Assembly: GCF_026427355.1 (NCBI RefSeq)
Contig: NZ_CP102664.1
Location: 496,001 to 560,000 of the forward strand
Source: Sphingobium sp. JS3065
Lineage (GTDB): Bacteria > Pseudomonadota > Alphaproteobacteria > Sphingomonadales > Sphingomonadaceae
Length of the DNA stretch: 64,000 nucleotides
Reading direction: 5' to 3'
Shown: piece by piece, positions 1 to 8,794 of the stretch
How positions within the stretch are numbered: the first letter of the stretch is position 1
Layout: the number at the start of each line of letters is the position of its first letter
Translations under genes and position numbers: made by a program
The notes under the pieces: model-generated
What the model was told of the DNA's origin: nothing
The model's input: the letters and a program-made list of their open reading frames with translations, nothing else
The model's database searches: none

Positions 1-501
1 GGCATCGACGTAGCCGCCGGTTGCCAGTTCGATGGCATGGACTTCCTCGTCGGTCGGTTCATGATCATGGGCGTGATCATGGCCATGATGGTGATGGCCA
101 TGGTCATGGTCATGATGATGGCCATCGTGCTCATGGTGGAAGTGGCTGGCCGCTTGTTGTTCGCGGCGCGTGCGCCATAGCATCCAGATGGCAAGGCCGA
201 TGATGATCAGGCCCGACACCAGCTGAAAATAGGGCTCGGTATCTTCGGCGCGCAGACCGCCGAATACCCACATGCCAACCAGCGCGACCAGCCACACGAC
301 GGCCGTATGCGACAATGTCGCGGCCAGTCCCAGCAGGACCGCCTGCCTGACCGTACCCCGCACGGCGATGATGAAGGCAGCCATCATAGTCTTGGAGTGG
401 CCGGGCTCGAGCCCGTGCAGTGCACCCAAAAGGATGGCGCTGGGGATGAACAGCCACGCGTGAGCGCCGCCCTGCTGCAGGAGGTAGGTGAAGTCGGTCA
501 T
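1..501 (-). CDS. rcnA: RcnA-type nickel/cobalt efflux protein, copy 1 (3' part outside the window)
   Basis: This is the N-terminal 167 codons of an inner-membrane Ni2+/Co2+ exporter of the RcnA/NicO family; the gene runs off the left edge. The ATG at 501 matches the start of the complete second copy at 45014, and the same opening residues (MTDFTYLL) can be read. It has the HG-LEPGHSK motif in the first membrane region and a long His-rich loop (many CAT/CAC codons at about 62-140), which is typical of the family and thought to bind metal. An MFS transporter is divergently placed at 633, with a CsoR/RcnR-type operator between them. The incomplete 3' end hides any regulator gene next to it. Confidence 0.88.
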   Translation of the reverse strand, partial: MTDFTYLLQQGGAHAWLFIPSAILLGALHGLEPGHSKTMMAAFIIAVRGTVRQAVLLGLAATLSHTAVVWLVALVGMWVFGGLRAEDTEPYFQLVSGLIIIGLAIWMLWRTRREQQAASHFHHEHDGHHHDHDHGHHHHGHDHAHDHEPTDEEVHAIELATGGYVDA

Positions 502-510
502 AAGCTTCTG

Positions 511-529
511 TATCCCCCTGGGGAGGATA
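511..529. promoter_or_regulatory. Putative CsoR/RcnR-family operator, copy 1
   Basis: A GC tract flanked by AT-rich inverted ends, TATCCCCCTGGGGAGGATA, lies 10 bp upstream of the rcnA start and between the divergent exporter genes. RcnR-type repressors are known to bind G/C tracts bounded by AT inverted repeats. The second module carries a more symmetrical version (TATCCCCC-TG-GGGGGATA). This copy has one extra A in the right arm. Confidence 0.55.
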
Positions 530-632
530 TGGCAACGGCAGAACAATGGTGCTATTGGCAGTAATTATGTGCGGTATAGGACGGGGTATGATGCTGACGG
601 CGGCGTGGCTAAGCGCCTAGGAAGGAAGCACG

Positions 633-1829
633 GTGGCATCGTTTAAGAACGCAAATTTGCCGAAGATTTCCCGAACTGTCTGGACACTCGGCTTGGTCAG
701 CATGTTCATGGACATCTCGTCGGAGATCGTCCACGCGCTGCTGCCCTTGTTCCTGACGGTGACCTTGGGCACCAGTGTGGCGCTGGTTGGTGTGATTGAT
801 GGCATCGCAGAGGCGACGGCCTCTATCTCCAAGATGTTCTCAGGTTATCTGTCCGATCGAATTGGGCGTCGAAAGCCGATGATCCTTTTGGGTTACGGCC
901 TTGGTGCGCTGTCCAAGCCGTTGTTCGCGCTTGCCGCCGGGCCCATGCCCGTACTTGGAGCCCGGTTCATCGATCGGATCGGCAAGGGACTGCGCGGTGC
1001 GCCTCGTGACGCGTTGGTTGCTGATGTCACTCCGCTCGAAATTCGGGGCAGGGCTTACGGCCTACGGCAAGCCCTGGATACCGTTGGAGCATTCGCCGGC
1101 CCACTTGCTGCAATTGGCCTGATGGCCATCTTTTCCGACAACATGCGAGCTGTCTTCTGGGTCGCGGTTTTTCCGGGTCTTATTGCCGTGCTTCTGGTCA
1201 TCTTCGGTATCGAGGGCCGACGCAGCGAATTGCCGAATGTCAAAGTGCATGTGCCTTTGCGAATAGGGGATCTGAGAAATCTGGATCGCGGGTTCTGGGC
1301 GGTAGTCGGCATCGGCGTGATGTTCACAATGGCCCGATTCAGCGAAGCATTCCTCATTCTGAAGGCCAATAATGATGGCTTGCCGCTGGCGCTGGCACCG
1401 CTCGTCCTGGTCGTCATGAACCTCGTTTATTCGCTCGGCGCCTATCCCGCCGGAGCCTTGGCCGACAATGGGGGGACGCAACGGCCTTTGCTCTGCGGCC
1501 TAGCCTGCCTTGTCGTCGCAGATATATTTCTGGCATCGCGGCTGGGGCTTGTCGGTACCTTTGCCGGGATCGCGCTGTGGGGCGGGCACATGGCACTGAC
1601 TCAAGGTTTGTTGGCCCAGCTTGTCGCCGAGCGTGCGCCGGAGGCGTTGCGAGGATCGGCTTTTGGCATATTCAATCTTGCAACCGGTATCACGATGCTG
1701 GCCGCCAGTGTGCTCGCGGGAGTGTTGTGGGATTATGCCGGACCGTCGGCAACATTTATCGCGGGTGGCGGGTTTGCAGGAATCGCTGCTTTACTGATCC
1801 TATTCCGACGAATGGCGTCGAGGAAGTAA
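633..1829 (+). CDS. MFS transporter, NreB-like nickel resistance family, copy 1
   Basis: This is a 398-residue major facilitator protein with about 12 hydrophobic segments and the MFS loop motif DRIGRRKP near residue 75. The start is GTG at 633, preceded by GGAAGGAAG; the second copy uses the same ribosome-binding sequence before a TTG. Pairing with a divergent RcnA-type exporter fits NreB/NcrC-like nickel exporters, which is a family-level inference. The protein is about 90% identical by eye to the copy at 45145-46359. Substrate cannot be read from sequence: nickel or cobalt is likely, but another solute is possible. Confidence 0.82.
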   Translation: MASFKNANLPKISRTVWTLGLVSMFMDISSEIVHALLPLFLTVTLGTSVALVGVIDGIAEATASISKMFSGYLSDRIGRRKPMILLGYGLGALSKPLFALAAGPMPVLGARFIDRIGKGLRGAPRDALVADVTPLEIRGRAYGLRQALDTVGAFAGPLAAIGLMAIFSDNMRAVFWVAVFPGLIAVLLVIFGIEGRRSELPNVKVHVPLRIGDLRNLDRGFWAVVGIGVMFTMARFSEAFLILKANNDGLPLALAPLVLVVMNLVYSLGAYPAGALADNGGTQRPLLCGLACLVVADIFLASRLGLVGTFAGIALWGGHMALTQGLLAQLVAERAPEALRGSAFGIFNLATGITMLAASVLAGVLWDYAGPSATFIAGGGFAGIAALLILFRRMASRK

Positions 1830-1995
1830 ACAGTTGCCGGGAGGCACCAATTCAGAAGCAAGGCGAGCGATATGGGACCATGATGCCCTATTTAGCCTTG
1901 GCCTTGCCCTGCAGATTGTTCTGAATGCGCATGATTCTGGCAACCCGCTCCAGATCATTCGTTTGTGATGTAGTTCGAAGTCATTACCAGGAGAA

Positions 1996-2703
1996 ATGCC
2001 GGTGTCCCGCCTTCACAAACATCCGGAAAGCCATCTCGTCTCTCGTATAGGTTGGCTGCGGGCGGCCGTTCTCGGGGCCAATGACGGGATCGTTTCGACC
2101 GCCAGCCTGATCGTAGGCGTGGCAGCAGCATCCGCCGCTACCTCCGAGGTTCTAATCGCAGGCGTCGCTGGCCTTGTTGCTGGGGCCATGTCGATGGCGG
2201 CGGGTGAATATGTCTCCGTCAGTTCCCAGTCGGACACCGAACAAGCCGATCTCGCTCGGGAGGGGGCGGAGTTGTCCGCTCAGCCGGAATTCGAACGTCA
2301 AGAACTGACCCGTCTCTACACGGAGCGTGGCGTCGAGCCTGACCTTGCGCGGCAGGTCGCCGACCAACTGATGGCGAAAGATGCGCTCGGCGCCCATGCG
2401 CGGGACGAACTCGGCATTTCGGAAGTCACCGCCGCGCGCCCGATCCAGGCGGCCCTGACTTCGGCGGCAACATTCGCGGTTGGCGCCGCGATGCCCCTTG
2501 CTATGGTATTGCTGATGCCACGCGCTTTACTGGTTGCGGGTGTCTCAATCGCCTCGCTGGTTTTCCTCGCTTTGCTCGGAGGCATCGGGGCACAGGCCGG
2601 CGGTGCCAACGTTTTCAGAGCTACTTTGCGCGTAACCTTCTGGGGCGCTCTCGCCATGGCACTGACCGCGGGTATTGGGGCGATCTTCGGCACAGTCGTA
2701 TGA
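1996..2703 (+). CDS. VIT1/CCC1-family iron/manganese transporter
   Basis: This 235-residue membrane protein belongs to the VIT family, which moves Fe2+ or Mn2+ across membranes. The diagnostic segment GANDGIVSTASLIVGV lies near residues 28-43. It is followed by an alanine-rich membrane helix with the conserved MAAGEYVSV motif near residue 75, a charged cytosolic stretch of about residues 85-145 (the metal-binding domain in this family), and three more hydrophobic segments. The start ATG follows AGGAGAA. It lies between the MFS exporter and a DUF302 gene, all in the same direction. Bacterial members may export rather than store iron, so the direction of transport is uncertain. Confidence 0.88.
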   Translation: MPVSRLHKHPESHLVSRIGWLRAAVLGANDGIVSTASLIVGVAAASAATSEVLIAGVAGLVAGAMSMAAGEYVSVSSQSDTEQADLAREGAELSAQPEFERQELTRLYTERGVEPDLARQVADQLMAKDALGAHARDELGISEVTAARPIQAALTSAATFAVGAAMPLAMVLLMPRALLVAGVSIASLVFLALLGGIGAQAGGANVFRATLRVTFWGALAMALTAGIGAIFGTVV

Positions 2704-2822
2704 TGACCGGCATTTTTACGTCGGGTGAGGTGACTACGTCTCACAGTACGCGCAACATGTCAGGGCTCGTAAAACAGACTAAGTCCGACAATGCCGGGAT
2801 TTCGGATATGAGAGGATCAACG

Positions 2823-3227
2823 ATGACCTACTATATGGCCGCCAAGCTTCGGGTTCCGTTCGATGATGCCATCGCGCGCACCGAGGCAGCACTCAAGACA
2901 GAGGGGTTTGGTGTCATCAGCCGGATCGACATCCAGCAGACCCTCAAATCGAAGATCGACGTGGACTTCCGGCCATATACGATCCTTGGGGCATGCAATC
3001 CGGGCCTGGCCCATGAGGCATTACAGCTGGAAGACAAGGTGGGGCTGATGCTGCCCTGCAATGTGATTGTTCAGCAGTCCGACTCTGGCGAGGTTGAAGT
3101 GGCCGCGATTGACCCGGTGGCCTCGATGCAGGCGATCGACAATCCTGAATTGACGAAGGCCGCGCAGGTCGTTCGTGAAAAGCTCGCACGGGCAATCGGG
3201 CGATTATCTGAACCCGCAGCTTCATGA
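2823..3227 (+). CDS. DUF302 protein
   Basis: This is a 134-residue soluble protein of the DUF302 family, a small alpha/beta fold of unknown function often found near metal or stress genes. Residues 29-70 (GFGVISRIDIQQTLK through ILGACNP) and the later MLPCNVIV segment match the family pattern. I chose the ATG at 2823 because GAGAGGAT sits 7-8 bases upstream; a longer frame back to 2700 would overlap the VIT gene and lacks a good ribosome site. It has no signal peptide. It could share a transcript with the VIT transporter 119 bases upstream. The function is unknown. Confidence 0.82.
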   Translation: MTYYMAAKLRVPFDDAIARTEAALKTEGFGVISRIDIQQTLKSKIDVDFRPYTILGACNPGLAHEALQLEDKVGLMLPCNVIVQQSDSGEVEVAAIDPVASMQAIDNPELTKAAQVVREKLARAIGRLSEPAAS

Positions 3228-3312
3228 GCCTTGGGCCTAACACCAAAGAAAGTTCGATCCAAAACACCGTTGCACCGCGTCTCTCGTCTGCTCGCCGCGT
3301 TCAGGGATATAC

Positions 3313-3759
3313 CTAAGCGGAGAGGACCTGCCTCACCCAAGAGACAATGGCAGTAGTTGGCATCGCGCCAGACTGGCGGGCGACCTCCCGCCCCTTTGAG
3401 AAAAGGATCAACGTCGGGATCGAACGAATGCCGTAGCGGGCGGCAACGGCCTTTTCGGCTTCCGTGTCCACCTTGCCTAGACGCACATTGGGTTCGAGTT
3501 GACCGGCGGCGGCATTGAAGGCGGGAGCCATCTGCTGGCAGGGACCGCACCAGGACGCCCAGAAGTCAACGAGCAGGGGAATGTCGCTTTTTACGGCATG
3601 TGCATCGAAATTGGCTGCGGTGAGGATCACGGGTTGCCCAAGGAAGAGCAGTGATCCGCACCGGCCACACTTTCCACCCGCGAGAAGCTTATCCCTCGGA
3701 ACCCGGTTTGCCGTCGAGCAAGATGGGCAAATGATGAGCATCGCATCTTGAGTTGGCAT
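3313..3759 (-). CDS. trxC: Thioredoxin 2
   Basis: This 148-residue cytoplasmic thiol reductase resembles TrxC. The N-terminal zinc-binding part has two CxxC pairs (C11/C14 and C31/C34), and the thioredoxin domain carries the active site WCGPC at residues 70-74. The cis-proline region IRSIPTLILF is also present. The start at 3759 has GAGGTG five bases upstream; an internal ATG at 3741 is possible but has no comparable ribosome site. TrxC-type proteins reduce disulfides under oxidative stress, which fits a metal-resistance setting. It is convergent with the DUF302 gene and is the last intact gene before the nested insertion sequence. Confidence 0.93.
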   Translation of the reverse strand: MPTQDAMLIICPSCSTANRVPRDKLLAGGKCGRCGSLLFLGQPVILTAANFDAHAVKSDIPLLVDFWASWCGPCQQMAPAFNAAAGQLEPNVRLGKVDTEAEKAVAARYGIRSIPTLILFSKGREVARQSGAMPTTAIVSWVRQVLSA

Positions 3760-4101
3760 TTGATCACCTCGTGCTGCTGAGATGGGTACGCATACGTAAT
3801 GGGTTAAGGCACAAAGCGGGCAGATTTGAAAATGTCGGTCTGGGTCGACTCTTGGATGATGGGTTGCGTCATATCTCGACGGCATCAGGTCCAATAAAAC
3901 GACTTCGACCCTCGGTTCGTCGTCAATTTGTCAATCGGCGTCCAATCGGGACCCCCTATCGGCGCGCAAAAGGGACCCCCTTGCGGTTATGTGGATCGGT
4001 TGATGCTGGGCGCAGGTTTCGCGCTGCTGGCGGTGTAGGGAGGGCGTAGCCCGACCGGAGGCGGCAGCAGCGCGAAGATCGTTTTTCGGGGTCGGCTCGG
4101 T

Positions 4102-4433
4102 TCAGCTGCGGTGCTTGAAGCGCCAGCTGTCGTTGCCGGTCTCGACGATATCGCAATGGTGCGTGATGCGGTCGAGCAGTGCTGTGGTCATCTTGGGATC
4201 GCCAAAGACGGTGGGCCATTCGCCAAAGGCCAGGTTGGTGGTGATGATGACCGAGGTCTTCTCGTAGAGCTTGCTGATCAGGTGGAACAGTAGCTGCCCG
4301 CCTGAGCGGGCGAACGGCAGGTAACCCAACTCATCGAGGACCACGACGTCGAGCCGGCTGAGTTGCGCGGCCATTGCGCCCGCCTTGCCGATGCGGGCTT
4401 CCTCCTCGAGCCGGGTGACCAGGTCGACCGTAT
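4102..4433 (-). pseudogene. istB: IstB of the outer IS21 element, 3' fragment
   Basis: This is the C-terminal part of an IS21 helper ATPase, beginning in the middle of the sequence [12 protein letters not shown]. It includes the Walker B strand [11 protein letters not shown] and the conserved [10 protein letters not shown] segment, ending in WRFKHRS. Joined to the fragment at 6785-7181 across the insertion, it would restore a 243-codon frame with no missing bases (GRYFN then TVDLV). The fragment is therefore broken only by the inner element. Confidence 0.9.
4429..4433. repeat. Target-site duplication CGTAT, left copy
   Basis: CGTAT directly precedes the TGTCA end of the inner element and recurs at 6780-6784 after the other TGACA end. 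Removing one copy and the element restores the outer istB frame exactly. Confidence 0.92.
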
Positions 4434-4496
4434 TGTCATCGGTCATGCAATTCTCCGCAAAAGTGGGCTTTGAAAATTCCCTAGTTGGTGGCCCCT

Positions 4497-4538
4497 TCAT
4501 CTCATTCTGCCGGGGCTAGCCCCGGCAGAATGAGATGA
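4497..4538. repeat. Perfect 42-bp palindrome near the left end of the inner IS
   Basis: The arms read TCATCTCATTCTGCCGGGGC on the left and its exact reverse complement on the right, meeting at a central TA. It lies between the IS end and istA. As RNA it would form a very stable hairpin, which could stop outside transcription from entering the transposase genes; that role is inference. Confidence 0.9.
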
Positions 4539-4583
4539 GCCGACATTGTCCTCATCTCCTTTGCAGACGCGGAGACGGGGCCG

Positions 4584-5846
4584 ATGATCCGACTTGGAGA
4601 ATTGATGATGATCCTCGAATTACATCGGCAGGGCGTATCGATATCCGCCATTGCCCGACGCACTGGTCGCGATCCCAAGACCATCCGAAAATATATCGAA
4701 CGGGGTGTCGAGGCCCCGGTTTACGGCCCACGCATGCTGGGTCGACCGAACAAACTGGCACCCTATCTAGAATTTTTGCGTGAGCGAGTGGTGGCCTTTC
4801 CCGATCTGACGGCGGCGCGTCTGACGCGGGAAATCCGTGAGCTGGGGTATATGGGCGCCTATACTGCGGTAAAGCGGTTCCTGGCAGCGATTCGACCGGA
4901 AAACGGCCCCAAGCCCTTCGAGGTTCGGTTCGAGACGCCGCCTGGCGTGCAGGCACAGGTCGACTTTGCCCGGTTCGTCGTCGAATTTACCGATGAGCCC
5001 GGCGTCAGCCGGATCGTCTGGCTATTCAGCTTGGTGCTGGGACATTCGCGCTTCCTGTTTGCACGCTACGTCATGCACCAGGATCTCCAAACTCTGTTGC
5101 GCTGTCATATGCAGGCCTTTGAAGCGCTCGGTGGCGTCCCGATCGAAATCCTCTACGATCGCATGAAAACCGCCGTAACCGGCGAAGATGATCAGGGCCA
5201 TATCATCTACAATCGATCATTGCTGGCCCTGGCGGGGCATTACCGCTTCGTGCCACGCGCCTGCCGTCCCTATCGGGCCAAGACCAAGGGAAAGGTCGAG
5301 CGGCCGTTCAGCTATATCCGCAAGGACTTCTTCCTGGGCCGCAGCTTCCGCAATCTGGACGATCTCAATGTCCAGCTAATCGACTGGCTCGATACCGTCG
5401 CCAATGTCCGTGTCCACGGGACGACGCAGCGGATTATTGTTGAAGCCTTCGCCGCCGAGCAGCCTGAGTTGCAGCTGCTCCCGGCGGGTCGCTTTGACGC
5501 CGTTCTGAAGCTGGAGCGCCGCGTCAGCCATGATGGGATGGTCTCTGTCGGCGGCAATTACTACAGCGTTCCCGATCGCACTCGGCGCGTCGTCGAAATC
5601 CAGCAGTTGCCTGACAAGATCAGGATCGTAGACCTGGGCCAGGTCATTGCCGAGCACCCGGTTCTTGAGGGGCGTCGGCAGTGTAGGATCGATCCTGCGC
5701 ATCGGACAGGCGGCAGCGGCGCCAAGCGCCGTATCCATGGCAAAGAGGTAATCGCCATCGGTCGTATAGGCGAGCATGTCGCTGTGCGCTCCCTGGCCAT
5801 CTATCAGGCGATCGGCAGCCAACTGGCGCGGGGAGAACGGCCATGA
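4584..5846 (+). CDS. istA: IS21-family transposase IstA (inner element)
   Basis: This 420-residue DDE transposase catalyses strand transfer for the inner element. A helix-turn-helix is visible at about residues 15-41 (GVSISAIARRTGRDPKTIRKYI). The catalytic triad is D127 (VDFARF), D192 (YDRMKTAV) and E239 (KGKVERPF). A C-terminal beta-rich domain includes the segment VSVGGNYYSVP. The start ATG follows GGAGACGGGGCCG. The stop overlaps the istB start as ATGA, so the two proteins are translationally coupled. It is shorter than many IstA proteins of about 500 residues, but no motif is missing. Confidence 0.95.
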   Translation: MIRLGELMMILELHRQGVSISAIARRTGRDPKTIRKYIERGVEAPVYGPRMLGRPNKLAPYLEFLRERVVAFPDLTAARLTREIRELGYMGAYTAVKRFLAAIRPENGPKPFEVRFETPPGVQAQVDFARFVVEFTDEPGVSRIVWLFSLVLGHSRFLFARYVMHQDLQTLLRCHMQAFEALGGVPIEILYDRMKTAVTGEDDQGHIIYNRSLLALAGHYRFVPRACRPYRAKTKGKVERPFSYIRKDFFLGRSFRNLDDLNVQLIDWLDTVANVRVHGTTQRIIVEAFAAEQPELQLLPAGRFDAVLKLERRVSHDGMVSVGGNYYSVPDRTRRVVEIQQLPDKIRIVDLGQVIAEHPVLEGRRQCRIDPAHRTGGSGAKRRIHGKEVIAIGRIGEHVAVRSLAIYQAIGSQLARGERP

Positions 5847-6703
5847 ACCAAGGGGGTGCCGCATCCCGCGTCGATAATATCCGCCGCAGCCTGGTCCATC
5901 TCAAAATGCCACGCGCTCTGGAGATGCTCGACGCCACCCTGCGCGGCATAGAGCAGGGCAAAATCGATGGCATCGAGGCCATCGACATATTGCTGAACGA
6001 AGAACTATCGCTCCGGGAGAACCGCAGGATCAAGGCGGCCCTGCGCATGGCAAGGCTGCCGATCATCAAGACGCTGGACGGATATGACTTCTCCTTCCAG
6101 CCATCGCTCGACCGGAACCGCATCCTGGCGCTCGCTGGCCTGGACTTCATCAACCGGGCCGAGGTGGTGCATCTGTTGGGTCCGCCCGGTACCGGAAAAA
6201 GCCATATCGCCACTGCTCTTGCAGTCGAGGCCGTGAAGGCGGGCAAGAGCGTCTACTTCATCCCGCTCGCCGATCTGATCGCTTCACTGACCAAGGCGGA
6301 ACGGGAGGGCACGCTGCGCGAAAGGATCCGCTTCCTATGCCGATCCGCGCTGCTCGTCGTAGACGAGATCGGGTATCTCCCTGTTACGCCGGGCGGTGGC
6401 AACCTGTTCTTCCAACTCGTCAATGCCCGATACGAAAAGGGCGCTATGATCCTGACATCCAACCGCGGCTTTGCCGAATGGGGTGATGTCTTTGGCGATC
6501 CGGTGGTGGCCACCGCGCTGCTCGACCGCCTCCTTCACCACGCGGTGGTCATCCAGATCGAGGGCTCCAGCTATCGCATGCGACAGCACGCTGACCTGCT
6601 GCCCGAGCATGCGCGCATGGCACCGTCCATCAACCCGCCGCCCTTGCCCAAACGGCGTGGCCGCCCGCCAGCAAAGGAAAATCCCGATCTCCATCACGGC
6701 TGA
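5843..6703 (+). CDS. istB: IS21-family helper ATPase IstB (inner element)
   Basis: This 286-residue AAA+ ATPase assembles at target DNA and stimulates the IstA transposase. Walker A is GPPGTGKS at residues 113-120 and Walker B is LLVVDE at about 170-175. The family segment ILTSNRGFAEWGDVFGDPV follows. The C-terminus is basic and proline-rich (PPPLPKRRGRPP), a likely DNA-contacting tail. It starts inside the istA stop codon (ATGA). Confidence 0.95.
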   Translation: MNQGGAASRVDNIRRSLVHLKMPRALEMLDATLRGIEQGKIDGIEAIDILLNEELSLRENRRIKAALRMARLPIIKTLDGYDFSFQPSLDRNRILALAGLDFINRAEVVHLLGPPGTGKSHIATALAVEAVKAGKSVYFIPLADLIASLTKAEREGTLRERIRFLCRSALLVVDEIGYLPVTPGGGNLFFQLVNARYEKGAMILTSNRGFAEWGDVFGDPVVATALLDRLLHHAVVIQIEGSSYRMRQHADLLPEHARMAPSINPPPLPKRRGRPPAKENPDLHHG

Positions 6704-6779
6704 TCACCGACACAACCGTCCCGCCAAACTAGGGAATTTTAGATGCCCACTTTTGCGGAATCTTCGGCGCCCGTTGACA

Positions 6780-6784
6780 CGTAT
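6780..6784. repeat. Target-site duplication CGTAT, right copy
   Basis: This is the second copy of the 5-bp duplication made when the inner element inserted. It immediately follows the terminal TGACA. Confidence 0.92.
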
Positions 6785-7181
6785 TGAAGTAGCGCCCGCG
6801 GGCGCCGGCACAGACGACGCTGGCGGTGATCGCGGTCGCCAGGTGGGTCTTGCCCGTCCCCGTTCCTCCGATGAGCACGATATTGCGCCGCCCTGGCAGG
6901 AAGGAACCGGCGTGCAGGGAACGCACCAGTCCCTCGTTGATCGGGGTGCCCTCGAACACGAAGGCATCGATGTCCTTGACCACGGGCAGCTTGGCCGCGG
7001 TCATGCGATAACGGATCGAGGCGGCATGGCGATGCGCCGCTTCCGCGCGCAGCAGGTCGGTCAGGATCTCGTGGGTCGTGCGCTTGCGCTGCAGCCCGGT
7101 GGTGACCGCCTCGTCGAACGCACCGGCCATGCCCCTGAGGCCGAGCCCGCGCATGGCCTCGATCATCTCATGCCGCTGCAT
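6785..7181 (-). pseudogene. istB: IstB of the outer IS21 element, 5' fragment
   Basis: This is the N-terminal part of the outer helper ATPase. It starts at an ATG that overlaps the end of istA by 14 bases. Walker A is visible as GGTGTGKTH near residue 105, and the frame is cut at GRYFN by the inner element. The rest lies at 4102-4433. The protein made from this fragment would lack Walker B and so should be inactive. Confidence 0.9.
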
Positions 7182-8682
7182 CGAGGCCTCGCACCGTGTC
7201 GTAGCGGGCGCAGTCCGCCATCGGCGGATGGCTGAGCTTGAGATCGACGACCACGTCGAGGGGCCGCTCGGATGCCGGCTCGCGGTATCGGGCCAGGATG
7301 TTGAGGATCACCTCGTCGCTGGCGGCACCGGCATCGAGCGCTTCGCGGACCGCGGCTTCGACCGGGTCGACGCCGTCGGTCAGCACGGCTGCCAGCACAC
7401 GCACAAAGCGCCGGTCTGCCTCGTCGCCGCTGCCCAGCTTGCGGCGCAGCCGCGCCAGTGCCGGCGGCAGGTCCCAGCCCTGGAAGGGTGCGCCGTTCCG
7501 CAAGGCACCGGGCTTGTGGGCCAGGACGGGGAGATAATGCCAGGGATCATAGATCGTCCGATCGCGACCGAAGTGCCGGGCATGTTCGGCGATGACCTCG
7601 TCACCGAGGCGTACGACGATGCGGTCGGCATAGGCGCGGACCTGGACGGCCCGCCGCGCGGCCTTGGCCGTGACCGAGTACCGGTTGCGGTCGAAGCTGA
7701 TCAGACAAGTGCCAGTCACGGCATGAGCGGTCTCGTGGAAGCCGTCGAACGGCGCCAGCATCGGCTGCAAGGCCGGTCGCTCTAGATCCAGCGCCTCGGC
7801 AACGGTCAGCTCCTTTTGCTCGGGATGGGCGTGCATCGCGGCCCAGCGCAGGCACTCGGCCTCAAGCCATCCGTTGAGCTCCTCGATACTGGCAAAGCGC
7901 AGGCGGGGCTGGAAGAAGCGACCCCGGATGGTCTGGACCTGGTTCTCGACCTGACCCTTCTCCCATCCCGCCGCCGGTGAGCAGGCCGTGGGCTCGACCA
8001 TGTAATGGTCGGCCATGACCAGGAAGCGGCGGTTGAACAAGCGCTCCTTGCCGACGAACACTGAGGTCACCGCGGTCTTCATGTTGTCGTAGACCCCATG
8101 CAGCGGAACGCCGCCGAAGAAGGCAAAGCCCCGGGCATGGGCATCGAACACCATCTCCTGCGTCTCGCGCGAATAGGCCCGGACGTAGACCGCCCGCGAC
8201 GCGCACAGCCGCATATGCGCCACCTTCACCCGCATCGGCTTGCCGGCGATCTCCACGTCCTCGTGGCTCCAGTCGAACTGGTAGGCCTCGCCGGGCTGAA
8301 ACAGCAGCGGGATGAAGGCAGGCGCGCCGTCGCCCGCATCCTTGCGCCGCGCTTCCGTCCAGCGTCGGGCGTAGCGCCGCACCGCATCGTAGGACCCCTC
8401 GAAGCCCTCCCGGCGCAGCAGATCATGGATCCGCGTCATCCGCAGCCGATCGCGCCGGTGCCGCGCCTCGTTCTCGGTCAGCAGCGTATCGAGCCGCTCC
8501 TGGAACGGCCCAAGCCGGGGAAGCGGCTGCACAGTGCGGTGGTAATCGAACGCCCCCTCCGGCGCCCGGATCGCCTTGCGCACCACCTTGCGCGACAGCC
8601 GCAGATCCCGCGCTATCGCCTTGATCGCCTTCCCACTGGCGTGCTCGCGCCGAATCCGAACGACTGTCTCCACCACCAACAT
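7168..8682 (-). CDS. istA: IS21-family transposase IstA (outer element)
   Basis: This 504-residue DDE transposase is full-length for the family. The N-terminal helix-turn-helix covers about residues 17-40. The catalytic residues are D137 (QFDWSHED), D199 (VYDNMKTAV) and E246 (KGQVENQV). The gene itself is intact, but its partner istB is split, so independent transposition is unlikely unless a related IstB acts in trans. It is clearly different from the inner IstA, showing two separate IS21 lineages. Confidence 0.94.
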   Translation of the reverse strand: MLVVETVVRIRREHASGKAIKAIARDLRLSRKVVRKAIRAPEGAFDYHRTVQPLPRLGPFQERLDTLLTENEARHRRDRLRMTRIHDLLRREGFEGSYDAVRRYARRWTEARRKDAGDGAPAFIPLLFQPGEAYQFDWSHEDVEIAGKPMRVKVAHMRLCASRAVYVRAYSRETQEMVFDAHARGFAFFGGVPLHGVYDNMKTAVTSVFVGKERLFNRRFLVMADHYMVEPTACSPAAGWEKGQVENQVQTIRGRFFQPRLRFASIEELNGWLEAECLRWAAMHAHPEQKELTVAEALDLERPALQPMLAPFDGFHETAHAVTGTCLISFDRNRYSVTAKAARRAVQVRAYADRIVVRLGDEVIAEHARHFGRDRTIYDPWHYLPVLAHKPGALRNGAPFQGWDLPPALARLRRKLGSGDEADRRFVRVLAAVLTDGVDPVEAAVREALDAGAASDEVILNILARYREPASERPLDVVVDLKLSHPPMADCARYDTVRGLDAAA

Positions 8683-8794
8683 CCCGATCTCGCCACCTGG
8701 AAAACCAGGCAGCCCGCTACACCATCAGAATGAGGGGTCCCTTTTAGACGCCGATCACCCCGCTAACGGGGTCCCTTTTGCACGCCGGTCCACA

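Larger units (their letters stand above)
1..1829. repeat. Left copy of a duplicated rcnA-MFS module
   Basis: The divergent exporter pair, including its intergenic operator, occurs again in the same orientation from about 44517 to 46340. Long stretches match with only scattered third-position changes, for example through the start of the MFS gene. The copies form direct repeats about 44.5 kb apart and bracket the metal-resistance region. The duplication is old enough to have diverged by roughly a tenth. Confidence 0.85.
4434..6779 (+). mobile_element. IS21-family element (inner), intact
   Basis: This is a complete 2346-bp element bounded by inverted ends that start TGTCA on both sides and share the inner block TCCGCAAAAGTGGGC followed by AAAATTCCCTAGTT. 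It carries istA and istB reading rightward with an ATGA overlap. A 5-bp duplication (CGTAT) flanks it, so this was a simple transposition into the outer istB. Both genes look uninterrupted, so it could still be mobile. Confidence 0.93.
3929..8794 (-). mobile_element. IS21-family element (outer), interrupted by a second IS21-family element
   Basis: Its ends are imperfect inverted repeats starting TGTCAATCGGCG on the left and, read inward, TGTGGACCGGCG on the right. Both ends then carry one or two copies of a GGCG-(8-9 nt)-GGGACCCC subrepeat, the multiple-repeat layout usual for IS21. It encodes istA and istB reading leftward. Without the inner insertion it would be about 2515 bp, a normal IS21 length. 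I see no target duplication: the five bases before it are CAATT and the five after are CGAGG. The element is inactive because istB is split. Confidence 0.82.
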
